Positions 8,310 to 16,274 of a stretch of DNA of 64,000 bases are shown piece after piece (position 1 is the stretch's first letter; every line of letters starts with the position of its first letter). Source of the DNA: Mesorhizobium sp. AR02 (GTDB taxonomy: Bacteria > Pseudomonadota > Alphaproteobacteria > Rhizobiales > Rhizobiaceae); NCBI RefSeq assembly GCF_024746835.1, contig NZ_CP080531.1, positions 7,336,001 through 7,400,000 on the forward strand, in the 5' to 3' direction. The notes under the pieces are model-generated. The model saw only the letters and a list, made by a program, of their open reading frames with translations. It searched no databases and was not told the DNA's origin. The position numbers and the translations under genes are program-made.

Positions 8310-9398
8310 ATGAAAAGAACCGCGCCCAAGACCCAGTCGATAACGGTCAGCGATGTCGCCCGCGCGGCAAACGTATCGAAAGCGACGGCCGCGCGCGTGC
8401 TCGGCGGATACGGCGTCGTCAGCGACATGATCCGCGCGGATGTCATGGCCGCGGCCAAGGCACTGGACTACCGTCCAAACGAGCTGGCTCGCAGCATGAC
8501 GACCGGCCGTTCCGGCATCATCGGGGTGGTTGTCGGCGACATCGAGAACCCGTTCTTCAGCCTCGCGGTGCGCGGCATCAGCGACGCGGCAAGAGCAGCC
8601 GGGTTCAACGTCATTCTGGCCAACTCCGGCGAGAGGATCGAGGTTGAAAAGGCAGCCGTGCGGCTGTTGATCGGCAAGCGCGTCGACGGGCTGATCGTCA
8701 CGCCATCGGAATCGCGTGACATCTCACACCTGCGCGACATCCATCGTTCAGGCCGGCCGCTTGCCCTGCTTGACAGGGCGCTGCCCGATCTGGATGTCGA
8801 TACAGTCACGGTCGACGATCGCGGCATAGCCATGCGGGCGACCCGCATTCTTGTGGATGCCGGACACCGCAACATCGCCTATGTGACCGCGGTCGACGCC
8901 GAAGGGCATGAGTACCGCGATCTCGGGCAAATCTACACCTCGTCGGTTCGCGAGCGCATCGACGGTTTCCTCATCGTGTGCCGAGATGCTGGAATTGATC
9001 GGCCAGAACGCTATGTTCGCCTTGGTGCGACAAGCCCCGCCGAAACGCGAAGGGTTGCCGACGAGATGCTGTCCGGGCCGGATCGGCCGACGGCGATCTT
9101 TGCCTCCGACAGCGTCATAGCACTGGAGATATTCAGGGTGATCCGCGAGCGCGGCTTGCGGGTTCCCGAGGACATTTCGCTGATCACCTTCCATGATGCG
9201 GACTGGACGAGCGTGACAACCCCACCCATTACCGTCATCGACCAGCCTGTCTACGCGCTTGGCAAGAGTGTCGCGGAATTGCTCATCCGGCGATTGAAGG
9301 GAGATCCGCGCCCGGCGGAAAGGCTCATTCTGCCAACATCGATCTTTGAGCGCGGGTCCGTTGGCCCGCCCCCAAACGCCATCGTCAAGCGCGCGTAG
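8310..9398 (+). CDS. LacI family transcriptional regulator
   Basis: A 362-residue LacI/GalR-type regulator. Residues 11-35 form the helix-turn-helix (ITVSDVARAANVSKATAARVLGG), followed by the hinge helix YRPNELARSM and a periplasmic-binding-protein-like effector domain (IIGVVVGDIENPFFS, DGLIVTPSESR, ALLDRALPDLDVDTVTVDD). The ATG at 8310 puts the DNA-binding domain at the proper distance from the N-terminus. It is divergent from the amino-acid-type importer and oxidoreductase operon, with two palindromic operators between, so it most likely represses that operon and itself until an inducer, probably the imported substrate, is present. Confidence 0.92.
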   Translation: MKRTAPKTQSITVSDVARAANVSKATAARVLGGYGVVSDMIRADVMAAAKALDYRPNELARSMTTGRSGIIGVVVGDIENPFFSLAVRGISDAARAAGFNVILANSGERIEVEKAAVRLLIGKRVDGLIVTPSESRDISHLRDIHRSGRPLALLDRALPDLDVDTVTVDDRGIAMRATRILVDAGHRNIAYVTAVDAEGHEYRDLGQIYTSSVRERIDGFLIVCRDAGIDRPERYVRLGATSPAETRRVADEMLSGPDRPTAIFASDSVIALEIFRVIRERGLRVPEDISLITFHDADWTSVTTPPITVIDQPVYALGKSVAELLIRRLKGDPRPAERLILPTSIFERGSVGPPPNAIVKRA

Positions 9399-9410
9399 CG
9401 CGGCTGCGGC

Positions 9411-10031
9411 TCAGGCTTCGCCGAGAGCCGCCAGACAGTCCCGCAACACGGTCGCGTCCTGTGCTGTCTTGGCCATCGACATGGCGCCGGAATAGGTGGC
9501 GACGGCAAGTGCCGCGAAACGCTCGGGATCGGTGCCTTGCTCCCTGCCCTCCTGCTGGTCGGCCCTGACCTTGTCGGCGATCGCCTGGCGCCAGGCTGAA
9601 AAGATGCCGGCAAGGGCGGTGCGCAGATCGGGATCGGCGAGCGACAGTTCATGCGCCAGATTGTTGAGTGGACAGCCGCGCACGAAGCCCTGATGTTCCA
9701 GTTCCGCCGCCACGGCCTCGAATACGGCCCGAACCCCCTCGCGCGCCGAAGCCGCTGTCTTTACCGGCGCGATCCACGTTTCCTCGACCGCCGCCGCCAC
9801 GCGCTCTTCGATCACCGCCAGGACCAGTGCCTTCTTGGTCGGGAAATGATGATGCAGCGCGCCGCCGCTGACGTCAGCCGCCGCCATCAGATCACCCAGG
9901 CTGGAAGCGTGATAGCCGCGTGCCTGGAACGCAATCTCGGCGACATCGAGCACTTTCCGGCGCATGCCTTCGGGGTCATTGACGCGTTTTCTTGGCCGTG
10001 GGCCTGACCGAAGGATCATCTCTGCTGACAT
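9411..10031 (-). CDS. TetR family transcriptional regulator
   Basis: A TetR/AcrR-type repressor of about 206 residues. The DNA-binding domain is MRRKVLDVAEIAFQARGYHASSLGDLMAAADVSGGALHHHFPTKKALV; the C-terminal part contains RGCPLNNLAHELS, a TetR_C-like segment seen in YcdC/NemR-like regulators of electrophile or aldehyde response. The start is uncertain: ATG at 10031 or 10019, or TTG at 10055, none with a clear ribosome-binding site. It is divergent from the NIPSNAP gene, with palindromes at 10055-10076 and 10080-10099, and convergent with the LacI gene 12 bp away. Confidence 0.85.
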   Translation of the reverse strand: MSAEMILRSGPRPRKRVNDPEGMRRKVLDVAEIAFQARGYHASSLGDLMAAADVSGGALHHHFPTKKALVLAVIEERVAAAVEETWIAPVKTAASAREGVRAVFEAVAAELEHQGFVRGCPLNNLAHELSLADPDLRTALAGIFSAWRQAIADKVRADQQEGREQGTDPERFAALAVATYSGAMSMAKTAQDATVLRDCLAALGEA

Positions 10032-10054
10032 TGCTCGACAATAGCATGTTGACA

Positions 10055-10099
10055 AAACAGGACAACCGGTCTGTTTATGAACAGGATGATCACCCTGTT
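10055..10099. promoter_or_regulatory. Two TetR-type operator palindromes
   Basis: AAACAG-N10-CTGTTT (10055-10076) and AACAGGATGATCACCCTGTT (10080-10099, nine of ten pairs symmetric) lie between the divergent TetR gene and the NIPSNAP gene. Both share ACAG/CTGT outer half-sites, and their centres are 24 bp apart. The placement fits autoregulation and control of the neighbouring gene. Confidence 0.7.
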
Positions 10100-10114
10100 T
10101 CTGGAGACCCGCTG

Positions 10115-10897
10115 ATGAACCTCCCCCTGAACGTTGCGCCGGAAGCTGCCGCGCTCGCCTCGCCTGTCGTCGAATTGCGGCAATACACGCTGAAGCCTGG
10201 GCAGCGTGAAACGCTGATTGCCCTCTTCGACCGGGAATTCATCGAGAGCCAGGAAGAGGCCGGAATGACCATCATCGGCCAGTTCCGCGATCTCGACCGT
10301 CCGGACATGTTCGTCTGGCTGCGCGGCTTCGACAGTATGGATGCACGAAAGGACGCCCTGACCGCCTTCTATGACGGCCCGATCTGGGCGGCGCACCGCG
10401 ATGCGGCCAATGCGACAATGATCGATTCCGACGATGTGTTGCTGCTGAAGCCGGCTTGGCCGGGCGCCGGCTTTGATCTCTCGGGCGCGCAGCGCGCTGG
10501 CTTGACCACCGGCGAAAAGCCAATTCCAAACAAGCCGCTGGCTGGCATTGTTGTCATCCAGATTCATCATTTGCGGCCGGGAGCGGAGACCGAGTTCGCC
10601 AGTCGCTTCGAGGCCGAGGCGGCGCCAACGATGAAGGCGCCCGACACTCGCCTCCTCGCTGCCTTTATCACGGAGCATGCCGAAAACAGCTTTCCGCGCC
10701 TGCCGGTGCGGGTGAGCGAAAACGTCTTCCTTTCCGTCACCCGGTTCGACAGCACCGAGGCGCATGCCCGCCACGAAGCCGCCCTCGACGCTTCGCCGGC
10801 ATGGCGCGCTTTTTGGCAGGCAGTTCAGCTTGACCTGACCAAACCAACGGAGACGTTGCGGCTGTCGCCCACCTCGCGATCGTTGGTCGGGCGTTAG
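10115..10897 (+). CDS. NIPSNAP family protein with two ferredoxin-like halves
   Basis: A 260-residue protein with two NIPSNAP/dimeric alpha-beta-barrel units: VVELRQYTLKPGQRETLIALFDREF near the start and IVVIQIHHLRPGAETEFASRFE in the second half. The segment FRDLDRPDMFVWLRGFDSM is characteristic. The biochemical role of bacterial NIPSNAP proteins is not established. GGAG sits 8 nt before the ATG at 10115. It is divergent from the TetR regulator and preceded by two likely operators, so it probably is the main regulated target. Its stop overlaps by 4 bp the convergent stop of the hydrolase gene. Confidence 0.85.
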   Translation: MNLPLNVAPEAAALASPVVELRQYTLKPGQRETLIALFDREFIESQEEAGMTIIGQFRDLDRPDMFVWLRGFDSMDARKDALTAFYDGPIWAAHRDAANATMIDSDDVLLLKPAWPGAGFDLSGAQRAGLTTGEKPIPNKPLAGIVVIQIHHLRPGAETEFASRFEAEAAPTMKAPDTRLLAAFITEHAENSFPRLPVRVSENVFLSVTRFDSTEAHARHEAALDASPAWRAFWQAVQLDLTKPTETLRLSPTSRSLVGR

Positions 10898-11727
10898 GCT
10901 TCAAATGTCCCGATGATGGCCCGCGCGACAAAGGCCGGATCCTCCCAATGCGGGTTGTGGCCACACGCTTCGGCACGCATGAGGCTCGCCCCCGCCAGGC
11001 AACGCAACAGCGCCTGCTGATGCGCCTCGCCGAATAGCGGGTCACACGCGCCGGCGATGATCAGCGTTCGGATCCGCACCTTTTGTGCCGCACTGGTCAG
11101 GTCAGCGCGGCAAATCTCCTCCAGGATGGCGCGCCAGCGCGCCGCGGGCATCGCCGATGCGTCTTTCGCCAGGCCGGCGAGAAACGGCTGGGGCACACCG
11201 GGCCGGCAAGCATGCCACCAGCCATAGAACGGGTCGGCCGGCGATATCGGGTCGCGCAGGGCCTGCACGCCCGCGACGAGCGGATGCCATGCGAAATCGG
11301 GCTTCAACGTGCCGGCCATGACCACCAGCCCGCCGATAAGGTCGTTGTTCCGCGCAGCCAAAGCGATGGCCACCATGGCGCCCAGCGAATGGCCAATAAC
11401 GACAGGTCGATCGAGCTGCAAATGCTGGATCAGCCCGGCAATGTCATCGGCGAAGTCGTCAATGCCGAAGCCCTTGCCCGCTGGCGACGCGCCGTGGCCG
11501 CGCAGGTCGGGCATGATCAGCCGGCGGCCGGCGAGATACGGCGCCAGGAGTGAAAAGCTGCGGCTGGTATCGGTGAAGCCATGCACCAAAACCAGCGCCG
11601 GTTCGGCGCCTGATATCTCGACATAGGCGATCTCAAGGCCGCCGGAATTGATGAATTGCTTGCGGCCGGCCCAGGCGTCCTGCTCCGCCCAGGCATCCGG
11701 AGCTGCTTCCAGCGCGACCGATGTCAC
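10894..11727 (-). CDS. Alpha/beta hydrolase
   Basis: A 277-residue alpha/beta-hydrolase. The oxyanion-hole segment is LVLVHGFTDTSRSF, the nucleophile elbow is VVIGHSLGAMVAIAL (serine in GHSLG), the acid is likely in IIAGACDPLFGE and the catalytic His in EACGHNPHWED. Cytosolic; the ester or amide substrate is unknown. It starts with GTG at 11727, overlapping the choX stop by four bases (GTGA), so it is translationally coupled to the choline-binding-protein gene. A role in releasing choline from an ester is an attractive but unproven inference. Confidence 0.88.
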   Translation of the reverse strand: MTSVALEAAPDAWAEQDAWAGRKQFINSGGLEIAYVEISGAEPALVLVHGFTDTSRSFSLLAPYLAGRRLIMPDLRGHGASPAGKGFGIDDFADDIAGLIQHLQLDRPVVIGHSLGAMVAIALAARNNDLIGGLVVMAGTLKPDFAWHPLVAGVQALRDPISPADPFYGWWHACRPGVPQPFLAGLAKDASAMPAARWRAILEEICRADLTSAAQKVRIRTLIIAGACDPLFGEAHQQALLRCLAGASLMRAEACGHNPHWEDPAFVARAIIGTFEA

Positions 11728-12662
11728 AGGCCGAGCTTCTCCTTGACCGCGGCAAGGCCGGGCTTGCCGTCGAAGGTGGTGACGCCGGCGAGCCAGGCGT
11801 CGAGGCGGTTCTTGTTCGCGGTGATCGCCTTCAGCGCCCCGTCCTCCGGCTTCATGCCGTCATTGATCAGATAACCCATGCCGACATTCTCGAAATCGAT
11901 GTCGAAGGCGAGGTTTTTGAGGAACTGCGCGACATTTGGGCATTGCTGCAGATAGCCCTTGCGCACCTGCGTCGTCACCGTCGCGGCGCCGAAATTCGGG
12001 CCAAAGAACTTGTCGCCGCCGGTCAGATATTTGAAATCGTACATGGTGTTCATCGGATGCGGGGCCCAGCCCTGGAAGACGATGAACTGCTTCTCCTTGA
12101 TCTCATAGCCGACCTCGGAAAGCATGCCGGCCTCGCTCGACTCGACCACTTGCCAGCCGTCAAGACCGAGCGAGGGGTCGGCGATGGCGTCCATCATCAG
12201 CTGGTTCGAACCGGGCTCGATGCCATACATTTTCTTGCCGAACTTGTCGGCGAATTTGTGCAGGTCGGCAAAGTCCTTGACGCCGGCATCCCAGACATAG
12301 GTCGGCACGGCGAAGGTGTATTTGGCGCCTTCGAGATTGACGCGCACATTCTCGACCGAGCCATCCTTCTTGTAGGGCTCGTAATAGGTGACCATGGCCG
12401 GATCCCAATAGCCGAGGAACAGGTCCAGATCGTTGTTCTTCATGCCTTCGTAGATGACGTTGATGCCCAGCACCGAGCTTTGCGGCTGGTAGCCGAGCGC
12501 GCCGAGCAAGACATTGGCGACGCCGGTGGTGAAGGCAAGATCGTTCCAACCCGGTTCAGCCATGCGGACCGCCCTGCACTGCTCGGCCTCTGCCGCCTGA
12601 GCCGCATGAGCGGCCAGCATCAGGGCTGCAAGACAGACGCTATTTGCAAGCATGCGGGCCAT
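11724..12662 (-). CDS. choX: Choline ABC transporter substrate-binding protein
   Basis: A 312-residue periplasmic binding protein of the ChoX/OpuAC type. It has a signal peptide (MARMLANSVCLAALMLAAHAAQAAEA), then CRAVRMAEPGWNDLAFTTGVANVLLGALGY and LFLGYWDPAMVTYYEPY, matching choline-binding proteins of rhizobia. Aromatic cage residues lie within WDP, YYEP and the WAPHPMN segment. GAGGAGAA precedes the ATG at 12662. In Sinorhizobium choX is followed by choW and choV, but here an alpha/beta hydrolase follows and no permease or ATPase is nearby. A divergent BetI-type regulator lies upstream. Confidence 0.9.
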   Translation of the reverse strand: MARMLANSVCLAALMLAAHAAQAAEAEQCRAVRMAEPGWNDLAFTTGVANVLLGALGYQPQSSVLGINVIYEGMKNNDLDLFLGYWDPAMVTYYEPYKKDGSVENVRVNLEGAKYTFAVPTYVWDAGVKDFADLHKFADKFGKKMYGIEPGSNQLMMDAIADPSLGLDGWQVVESSEAGMLSEVGYEIKEKQFIVFQGWAPHPMNTMYDFKYLTGGDKFFGPNFGAATVTTQVRKGYLQQCPNVAQFLKNLAFDIDFENVGMGYLINDGMKPEDGALKAITANKNRLDAWLAGVTTFDGKPGLAAVKEKLGL

Positions 12663-12690
12663 TTCGGTTCTCCTCGTCACGGTCGCTAAC

Positions 12691-12732
12691 ATTGGATTGA
12701 CCAATTGGTCTTTTTACTGTCCCATTGGTCAA
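12691..12732. promoter_or_regulatory. BetI-type operator region between choX and betI
   Basis: The 92-bp divergent spacer contains three ATTGG words (12691, 12704, 12724). Two of them form overlapping inverted repeats: ATTGG-N5-CCAAT (12691-12705) and the perfect palindrome GACCAATTGGTC (12699-12710). A further ATTGGTCAA lies at 12724-12732. The placement fits repression of both genes. Confidence 0.6.
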
Positions 12733-12754
12733 GTGTTGATCTAGGCGGACGAAG

Positions 12755-13393
12755 ATGTCAACGTGGATTCGCAATGCTTGGATCAAAGCCGTGAAACTCA
12801 AGCGTCTTAGTGACATACGCCGCAAGGAGTTGCGGCAGGCCGCCTTCGCGGTGCTGGAGCGCGAGGGCATTGCGGGTGCGACCCTGGAAAAGGTGGCCGC
12901 CCATGCCGGCGCCTCCAAGGGCATCGTGCTGCATTATTTCCGCAACAAGCAGGAATTGTTCGAGCATGCGATGCGCGAGGCCAACGCCGTGCTGCGCGAC
13001 GCGGTGGTCGCCCGACTTCGCCAGGCACGCACGCCGATGGAGCGGCTCGATGCGGTGATCGATGGCAATTTCGAGGAGCATCTGTTCCTGCCACCTCTTT
13101 GCCATGCCTGGCTTTCCCTCTGTGCCGAGGTGCCGCGCGACGAGAAGCTGGCACGCATCCAGAAGGTGCTGCATGCGCGCATGCGCTCGAACCTGTTGTC
13201 CGGCCTGCACGGCCTTGCCTCACCCAGCGAGGCGGGCGACATCGCGCTTGGCGTCACCGCGCTGATCGACGGGCTTAGGCTGCGCCTCGGCCTGGAGCCG
13301 GGTAGTGTGTCGCGCGAACAGGCGATCCGCCAAGTCAAGGATTTTGTCGCTGCGCGCCTGGCCATGCACCAGCATCCGACTGCCGGCGCGTAA
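12755..13393 (+). CDS. betI: BetI-type transcriptional repressor
   Basis: A 212-residue TetR-family protein closely resembling BetI, the choline-sensing repressor of glycine-betaine synthesis genes. The HTH domain is IRRKELRQAAFAVLEREGIAGATLEKVAAHAGASKGIVLHYFRNKQEL, and BetI-like features follow in AMREANAVLRDAVVARL, IDGNFEE and ALIDGLRLR. The ATG at 12755 gives a 12-residue extension relative to E. coli BetI; a GTG at 12791 is an alternative. It is divergent from choX, supporting the assignment; betA and betB are not in this window. Confidence 0.82.
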   Translation: MSTWIRNAWIKAVKLKRLSDIRRKELRQAAFAVLEREGIAGATLEKVAAHAGASKGIVLHYFRNKQELFEHAMREANAVLRDAVVARLRQARTPMERLDAVIDGNFEEHLFLPPLCHAWLSLCAEVPRDEKLARIQKVLHARMRSNLLSGLHGLASPSEAGDIALGVTALIDGLRLRLGLEPGSVSREQAIRQVKDFVAARLAMHQHPTAGA

Positions 13394-13399
13394 GCCAGC

Positions 13400-13424
13400 G
13401 CGAATTTCATACCGTGTGACAGGC
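13400..13424 (+). repeat. Copy 1 of a 25-bp direct repeat flanking the GT90 gene
   Basis: This 25-bp segment, core TTCATACCGTG, matches 14499-14523 at 22 of 25 positions in the same orientation. The two copies bracket the glycosyltransferase gene on both sides; this one follows the betI stop codon directly. Confidence 0.6.
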
Positions 13425-13432
13425 GCGGTCTA

Positions 13433-14404
13433 TCAGGGCGGCCAGCCGGTCGCACGCTTGCGCCCCTGCAGACCGGATTTGAGATTGCCACCGGCTGCCG
13501 CATGATCCTGCAGGAGCTTTGCCCATGCTGCCACGGCCGCCGCGCGAGTCAGGCGAACTTGCGCGAAATGCCGCGCCTCCGCGGCTATTTCGGCTTCCAG
13601 CTTCGGATTGGCGCGCAGCCACTCGATGCGTTCGGCCAGATCCGACATGTCGCGCGCCACCGGGACATAGTGGCGAAACGGTTCGATATCGTCGAAGAAC
13701 CACTCGCGCCACGGGCGATCCTGCAGCAGCACGACGCGCTTGGTGTGAAGCAGCATCTTGAAGCGGCCGCTGTAACCCGCCCCTTCGACATCAATCATGT
13801 ATCTGTAGGTGGCGACCTGGTCTTCCATCGTCCGGAACCTGGTGGAATACCGATTGGTGGCGACATCGTAATTCGCCTCGGTGTCATACGCCTCGATCAG
13901 GTCCGGGCGGGCCGACGCGATCTCGACGATCCTTTTGCGGGCAACGTTCATGCAGCGCCCCGCCCAGAACAACCTGTTGTCGCGCGGCGGCTGTTCCGAT
14001 GCAGCCGCCATCGCCCGCGTCTTCTGGTCATAGTCGTCGAACTTAGCGTCCGGCCAACCATCGAAGACGAAATCGGGCGCGGCCACCTCGCCATAGCCGT
14101 CGGCTTGCGAGAAGGCGAAACGCGTGCGGAAATGGCGATGCCTTCGGCGCGACGGCGTATCGCCGAGAAGCATGTAGAAGGGCGGCAGGCTGCGGACGCC
14201 CAGGGATGCCAACGCCTCGGCTATCAAAGTCAGGACCTGCACATGCCTTTCAAGCCAGGCGGCACGGGAGCGCACCTTGAGCTTGCCGCCTTCGAAACGG
14301 CAGTGGATCTCGCCGCGATTGAGGCCGGGCAGAAAGCGCCTGCCGACCTCGACGACGTCGATAGCCATGGGAAGCGCCTTTAGGCTGGTCCTGAGTGGTG
14401 CCAT
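13433..14404 (-). CDS. Family-90 glycosyltransferase (CAP10/LPS-modifying type)
   Basis: About 323 residues. The C-terminal half is a glycosyltransferase family 90 domain, recognisable from RNRLFWAGR-like DNRLFWAGRCMN, YRYMIDVEGAGYSGRFKMLLHTKRVVLLQ and the WREWFFDDIEPFRHYVPV segment. Such enzymes transfer xylose or another sugar to lipopolysaccharide or capsule in bacteria. No signal peptide is evident. The start is uncertain: ATG at 14404 is used, ATG at 14509 is possible but lies in the flanking repeat. The gene sits alone between betI and an SDR gene, flanked by 25-bp direct repeats, hinting that it was inserted as a unit. Confidence 0.78.
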   Translation of the reverse strand: MAPLRTSLKALPMAIDVVEVGRRFLPGLNRGEIHCRFEGGKLKVRSRAAWLERHVQVLTLIAEALASLGVRSLPPFYMLLGDTPSRRRHRHFRTRFAFSQADGYGEVAAPDFVFDGWPDAKFDDYDQKTRAMAAASEQPPRDNRLFWAGRCMNVARKRIVEIASARPDLIEAYDTEANYDVATNRYSTRFRTMEDQVATYRYMIDVEGAGYSGRFKMLLHTKRVVLLQDRPWREWFFDDIEPFRHYVPVARDMSDLAERIEWLRANPKLEAEIAAEARHFAQVRLTRAAAVAAWAKLLQDHAAAGGNLKSGLQGRKRATGWPP

Positions 14405-14498
14405 TTTTAAGAGACGCTCGCCGCGACCTGTTTCGATCAACGCGGCTATCGCGTTGGCGCGGTGGATGCAAGGGCAGACGATCCGGCGTCGGCAACTG

Positions 14499-14523
14499 GC
14501 GAAGTTCATACCGTGGGATAGGC
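14499..14523 (+). repeat. Copy 2 of a 25-bp direct repeat flanking the GT90 gene
   Basis: It matches 13400-13424 at 22 of 25 positions in direct orientation. It lies between the 5' end of the glycosyltransferase gene and the divergent SDR gene. Confidence 0.6.
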
Positions 14524-14591
14524 CAGCGGCTTGACCCGGGCCGCGACTATGCCGTGCTCTGGCATTGGCCAAGGCGACCTCGGAGTGCCCG

Positions 14592-15365
14592 ATGAGACTG
14601 CAAGACAAGCGCACACTGGTGACCGGCGGCTCGGACGGCATCGGCCTGGCAATCGCGGAAGCGTTCCTGCGCAAGGGCGCAGATGTCCTGATCGTCGGCC
14701 GCGACGCCGGCAAGCTCGAAGCCGCGCGCCAGAAGCTGACGGCTCACGGTCGGGCCGGCGCGGTGGAGACAGTGTCGGCCGATCTTGCCACCAGCCCCGG
14801 CATCGCAACTGTTATCGAGCATGTGAAAGAGGCCGGCCGGCCGCTCGACGTTCTCGTCAACAATGCCGGTGTCGCCTACCTCGTGCCGTTCGAGACCGTC
14901 AGCGAGGCGCAGTTCCAGCACTCCTTCGCGCTCAATGTGACGGCGGCGTTCTTCCTCACCCAGGGGCTGCTGCCGCATTTCGGCGCCGGTGCATCCGTCA
15001 TCAACATCTCCTCCTATTTTGCCAGCAAGATGATCCCGAAGCGGCCCTCCAGCCTCTACTCCCTGTCCAAAGGCGCGTTGAACTCGCTGACCAAATCGCT
15101 TGCCTTCGAGCTCGGTCCGCGCGGCATCCGCGTCAACGCCATCGCGCCCGGCACGGTCGACACCGCCATGCGACGCAAGACCGTCGACAATCTGCCAGCC
15201 GAGGCACAGGCGGAGTTGAAGGCCTATGTCGAACGCAGCTATCCGCTGGGGCGCATTGGCCGCCCGGACGACCTCGCCGGCATCGCGGTCTATCTGGCCT
15301 GCGATGAATCCGCCTGGACCAGCGGTGGTATCTTTGCCGTGGATGGTGGCTACACGGCCGGGTGA
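14592..15365 (+). CDS. Short-chain dehydrogenase/reductase
   Basis: A 257-residue classical SDR with the NAD(P) motif TGGSDGIG near the N-terminus, NNAGVAYL, catalytic Ser in INISSYFAS, the Tyr-Lys pair in YSLSKGALNSLTKSLA, NAIAPGTVDTAMR and the C-terminal GGIFAVDGGYTAG. It is likely a cytoplasmic NAD(P)-dependent oxidoreductase; substrate unknown. CGGAG precedes the ATG at 14592. It stands alone and is divergent from the GT90 gene. Confidence 0.9.
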   Translation: MRLQDKRTLVTGGSDGIGLAIAEAFLRKGADVLIVGRDAGKLEAARQKLTAHGRAGAVETVSADLATSPGIATVIEHVKEAGRPLDVLVNNAGVAYLVPFETVSEAQFQHSFALNVTAAFFLTQGLLPHFGAGASVINISSYFASKMIPKRPSSLYSLSKGALNSLTKSLAFELGPRGIRVNAIAPGTVDTAMRRKTVDNLPAEAQAELKAYVERSYPLGRIGRPDDLAGIAVYLACDESAWTSGGIFAVDGGYTAG

Positions 15366-15547
15366 GAAGCGTGTGCGCCTCTTCGCTTCCCACCGATCGC
15401 TCGCTGTTCGATGGTATTTGCGCGGTATTTTTCATAGCAGTTAACCATCGAACCAAGTGACTCGCCTCACCTATGCCTTCAGCAAAGTATTTTTACTGAC
15501 TTTTTACTTTACCGATGAAGGCTGCTCGGGTTGACAGCGGGGCATCA

Positions 15548-16096
15548 ATGAATTTCTTGTTTGGATTTTCTGGACGCATCGGGCGAGCGCAATGGTGGCT
15601 GGCCTCGTTCGTGATCGTCTTGGTGTGGGTGTTGGTCGTGGTGGGGTTCGTAGCCATCATGGCGGTGGTTGACCCGTCCAGCGAGCACAAGCCTGGAGAG
15701 CTGTCCCACGGCGGCCTGAGCGTTGGCGTCGCATTATTCGCGGGCATCATACTTTCTTGCTGGATCAAGGTCGCAGCGATTATCAAGCGCTACCATGATC
15801 TGAATAAGCCGGGGGTCTGGCTCCTGTTGACCTTCATCCCCATTATCGGCCCGATCTGGGTGACCATCGAATGCGGGTTTTTCGCTGGTACATCTGGCGA
15901 CAACGACTATGGCCCGCCACCCGGCACAAGTGATCGTGCAACTTTTATGAGTGACGTCGATGCTCATATTTCACGCATGAAGGCCGAGCGCTCGGTTCAG
16001 CAGCAACCGCCATCCGTCAGGGTGGATACAGCAGCCCCGGCGCAGCAAACGAGGCGCCCAACAAGCACAACCGGATTTGGCCGCCGCGGCCTCTGA
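15548..16096 (+). CDS. DUF805 membrane protein
   Basis: A 182-residue inner-membrane protein. The N-terminus MNFLFGFSGRIGRAQWWLA is the DUF805 signature (a SGRIxRxxxW motif before the first span), followed by hydrophobic segments around residues 15-40, 60-80 and 95-115, and a family-typical RYHDLNKPG loop and GDNDYGPPP. The C-terminal 60 residues are polar and probably disordered. Function is unknown in the family. The ATG at 15548 is chosen because the signature begins there; a GCGGGG sequence lies upstream. Confidence 0.85.
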   Translation: MNFLFGFSGRIGRAQWWLASFVIVLVWVLVVVGFVAIMAVVDPSSEHKPGELSHGGLSVGVALFAGIILSCWIKVAAIIKRYHDLNKPGVWLLLTFIPIIGPIWVTIECGFFAGTSGDNDYGPPPGTSDRATFMSDVDAHISRMKAERSVQQQPPSVRVDTAAPAQQTRRPTSTTGFGRRGL

Positions 16097-16274
16097 GCCC
16101 GATAGAAGGGTCAGTGACCGCACCGAAGCAGGAAATCCACCGGCTGCATGCGACGCACATTCCTGAACAGCCTTGCTTCAACCGATTTGCATCTTCACCG
16201 CTCGCAATCTCCGCTTGATGCGTTTTGTGCAACGCGATACGCCGTTGCCCAAATCGACAGACCGGAGACTTGCC

